From assembly GCA_963798655.1 (NCBI GenBank), contig CAWCUH010000016.1, positions 62,001-126,000 of the forward strand: a stretch of DNA of 64,000 nt. The letters are read 5' to 3'. Positions 63,406-64,000 of this stretch are shown one piece after another. This stretch comes from CAVSMC01 sp963798655. GTDB taxonomy: Bacteria; Pseudomonadota; Gammaproteobacteria; Burkholderiales; Casimicrobiaceae. Under the pieces are notes generated by a model that worked only from the letters and a program-made list of their open reading frames with translations, made no database searches and was not told the DNA's origin. Position 1 is the stretch's first letter; each line of letters begins with the position of its first letter. A program made the translations under genes and the position numbers.

Positions 63406-64000
63406 CTAGAACCGGAAGCGTGTCAGCGGTATCGCGCGGCCGTCCGGCAGCGTCAGCGTCGCGTTCTGCGCATCGGCGAACTGTACTGTCAGCGCGCCGG
63501 CGTTCGCGTTGACGAGCGTCGGCGGCCGGTACGCGCCGGTGATCGTCTGGCCGTTGGCGAATTGCATCCACGTGCCCTGGTAGGTGCCCGCTGCGCTCAG
63601 CGTGCCGACCGAGACGTACCACACCGGAAAGCCGGTGGAATCGTACATGTAACCGGCGACGAACAGCGTCGCGCCCTGCACCTCGAGCGAGAAGCCGCGT
63701 CCGCTTTCGGCGGCGTTCCACCACCAGCCGTTCTGCGGCGCGCTCGCGATCGCCGGCGACCCGAGACCGGCGTAGTCGAAGCGCTCGATCGGTACCGAGC
63801 CGCCGATCCATGTGAGCAAGCCGTGCCTCGCGTCGAAGAACTGCAGCGTCAGCGTGTCGAGCGAAGGCCCCGCCGCCGGCGAGCGGTACGGTCCGGTCAG
63901 CGTCTGGCCGCCGGTGAACGTCTGCAGCGTGCCGTTATAGGTGGACGACGACGTGAGCGGACCCGCGGAGATCGTCCACAGCGGGCTGCCGTCGGTTGCG
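63406..64000 (-). CDS. Repeat protein with WWW-AESGRGFS motif, C-terminal part
   Basis: The C-terminal 198 residues of a longer protein whose frame is open to the window edge. It contains one full and one partial copy of a roughly 105-residue beta-rich repeat: GWWWNAAESGRGFSLEVQGA, MYDSTGFPVWYVSVGTLS and a closing TLTLPDGRAIPL, with an earlier copy giving PLWTISAGPLTSSSTYNGTL. Such repeats occur in exported proteins of beta- and gammaproteobacteria; the function is unknown. It converges on the reductase gene. Confidence 0.82.
   Translation of the reverse strand, partial: ATDGSPLWTISAGPLTSSSTYNGTLQTFTGGQTLTGPYRSPAAGPSLDTLTLQFFDARHGLLTWIGGSVPIERFDYAGLGSPAIASAPQNGWWWNAAESGRGFSLEVQGATLFVAGYMYDSTGFPVWYVSVGTLSAAGTYQGTWMQFANGQTITGAYRPPTLVNANAGALTVQFADAQNATLTLPDGRAIPLTRFRF

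Overview
This 64-kb window is a high-GC bacterial chromosome segment, densely packed with genes in both directions. Gene content points to a metabolically versatile Betaproteobacterium (Burkholderiales/Rhodocyclales type): an AorABC-type tungsten aldehyde oxidoreductase, TRAP and NitT/TauT transporters, Bradyrhizobium-type D-tartrate dehydratase, a GlgX-TreZ-MalQ/TreY trehalose cluster, and a final protein with the WWW-AESGRGFS repeat common in beta/gammaproteobacteria. The taxonomic placement is inference. I saw no rRNA, tRNA or CRISPR array.

Layout. 0-4.1 kb: NitT/TauT ABC permease and ATPase, a SorC-family regulator and a glycerol-1-phosphate-dehydrogenase-like enzyme. 4.2-7 kb: an RluA pseudouridine synthase between two small basic proteins, then an exported SRPBCC protein. 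7.1-13 kb: an AOR operon (ferredoxin, catalytic subunit, FAD subunit) facing a paralogous FAD oxidoreductase across a perfect 21-bp inverted repeat, with a divergent MoaD-like sulfur carrier and an unknown 99-aa protein. 13-18.7 kb: a catabolic operon of GntR/FCD regulator, DapA-family lyase, TRAP transporter (P, Q, M) and ribokinase-family kinase. 18.9-22.2 kb: an exported PRC-barrel protein, about 1 kb without a convincing gene, and an MFS transporter.

22.3-27 kb is an oxygen/energy-stress island: a bona fide FNR (Cys41/44/50/142, E-S-R recognition helix), a DksA/TraR protein, two universal stress proteins, a small cytochrome c and a PRPP synthetase. Matches to TTGA(C/T)-N4-(A/G)TCAA lie in its promoters, two of them upstream of fnr itself. 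A further site lies at 45.6 kb between a CBS-domain protein and a sensor kinase. 27.2-30.2 kb is eroded: two neighbouring genes each carry an apparent one-base insertion, and a truncated IS5-family element abuts a lone ABC binding protein. 30.2-37.4 kb holds DUF2182/DUF1326, BON-domain and DUF1254/1214 proteins, a DegS-like protease and an RNase HII homologue lacking its N-terminal catalytic part.

37.4-43.4 kb: a sulfatase and a complete carbohydrate-type ABC importer in one operon. 43.4-45.5 kb: a phenylpyruvate/indolepyruvate-decarboxylase-like enzyme and the CBS protein. Its likely aldehyde product is a plausible AOR substrate. 45.7-52.4 kb: sensor kinase, D-tartrate dehydratase, then thiolase, acyl-CoA dehydrogenase and class III CoA-transferase. 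52.5-62.1 kb: a second DksA-like protein with a broken zinc finger, then glgX, treZ and a malQ-treY fusion, translationally coupled, converting glycogen or maltodextrin to trehalose. 62.2-64 kb: a geranylgeranyl-reductase-like flavoprotein and the 3' part of a repeat protein running off the window. Several families of dispersed palindromic repeats sit at operon boundaries, and one supplies the stop codon of malQ-treY.
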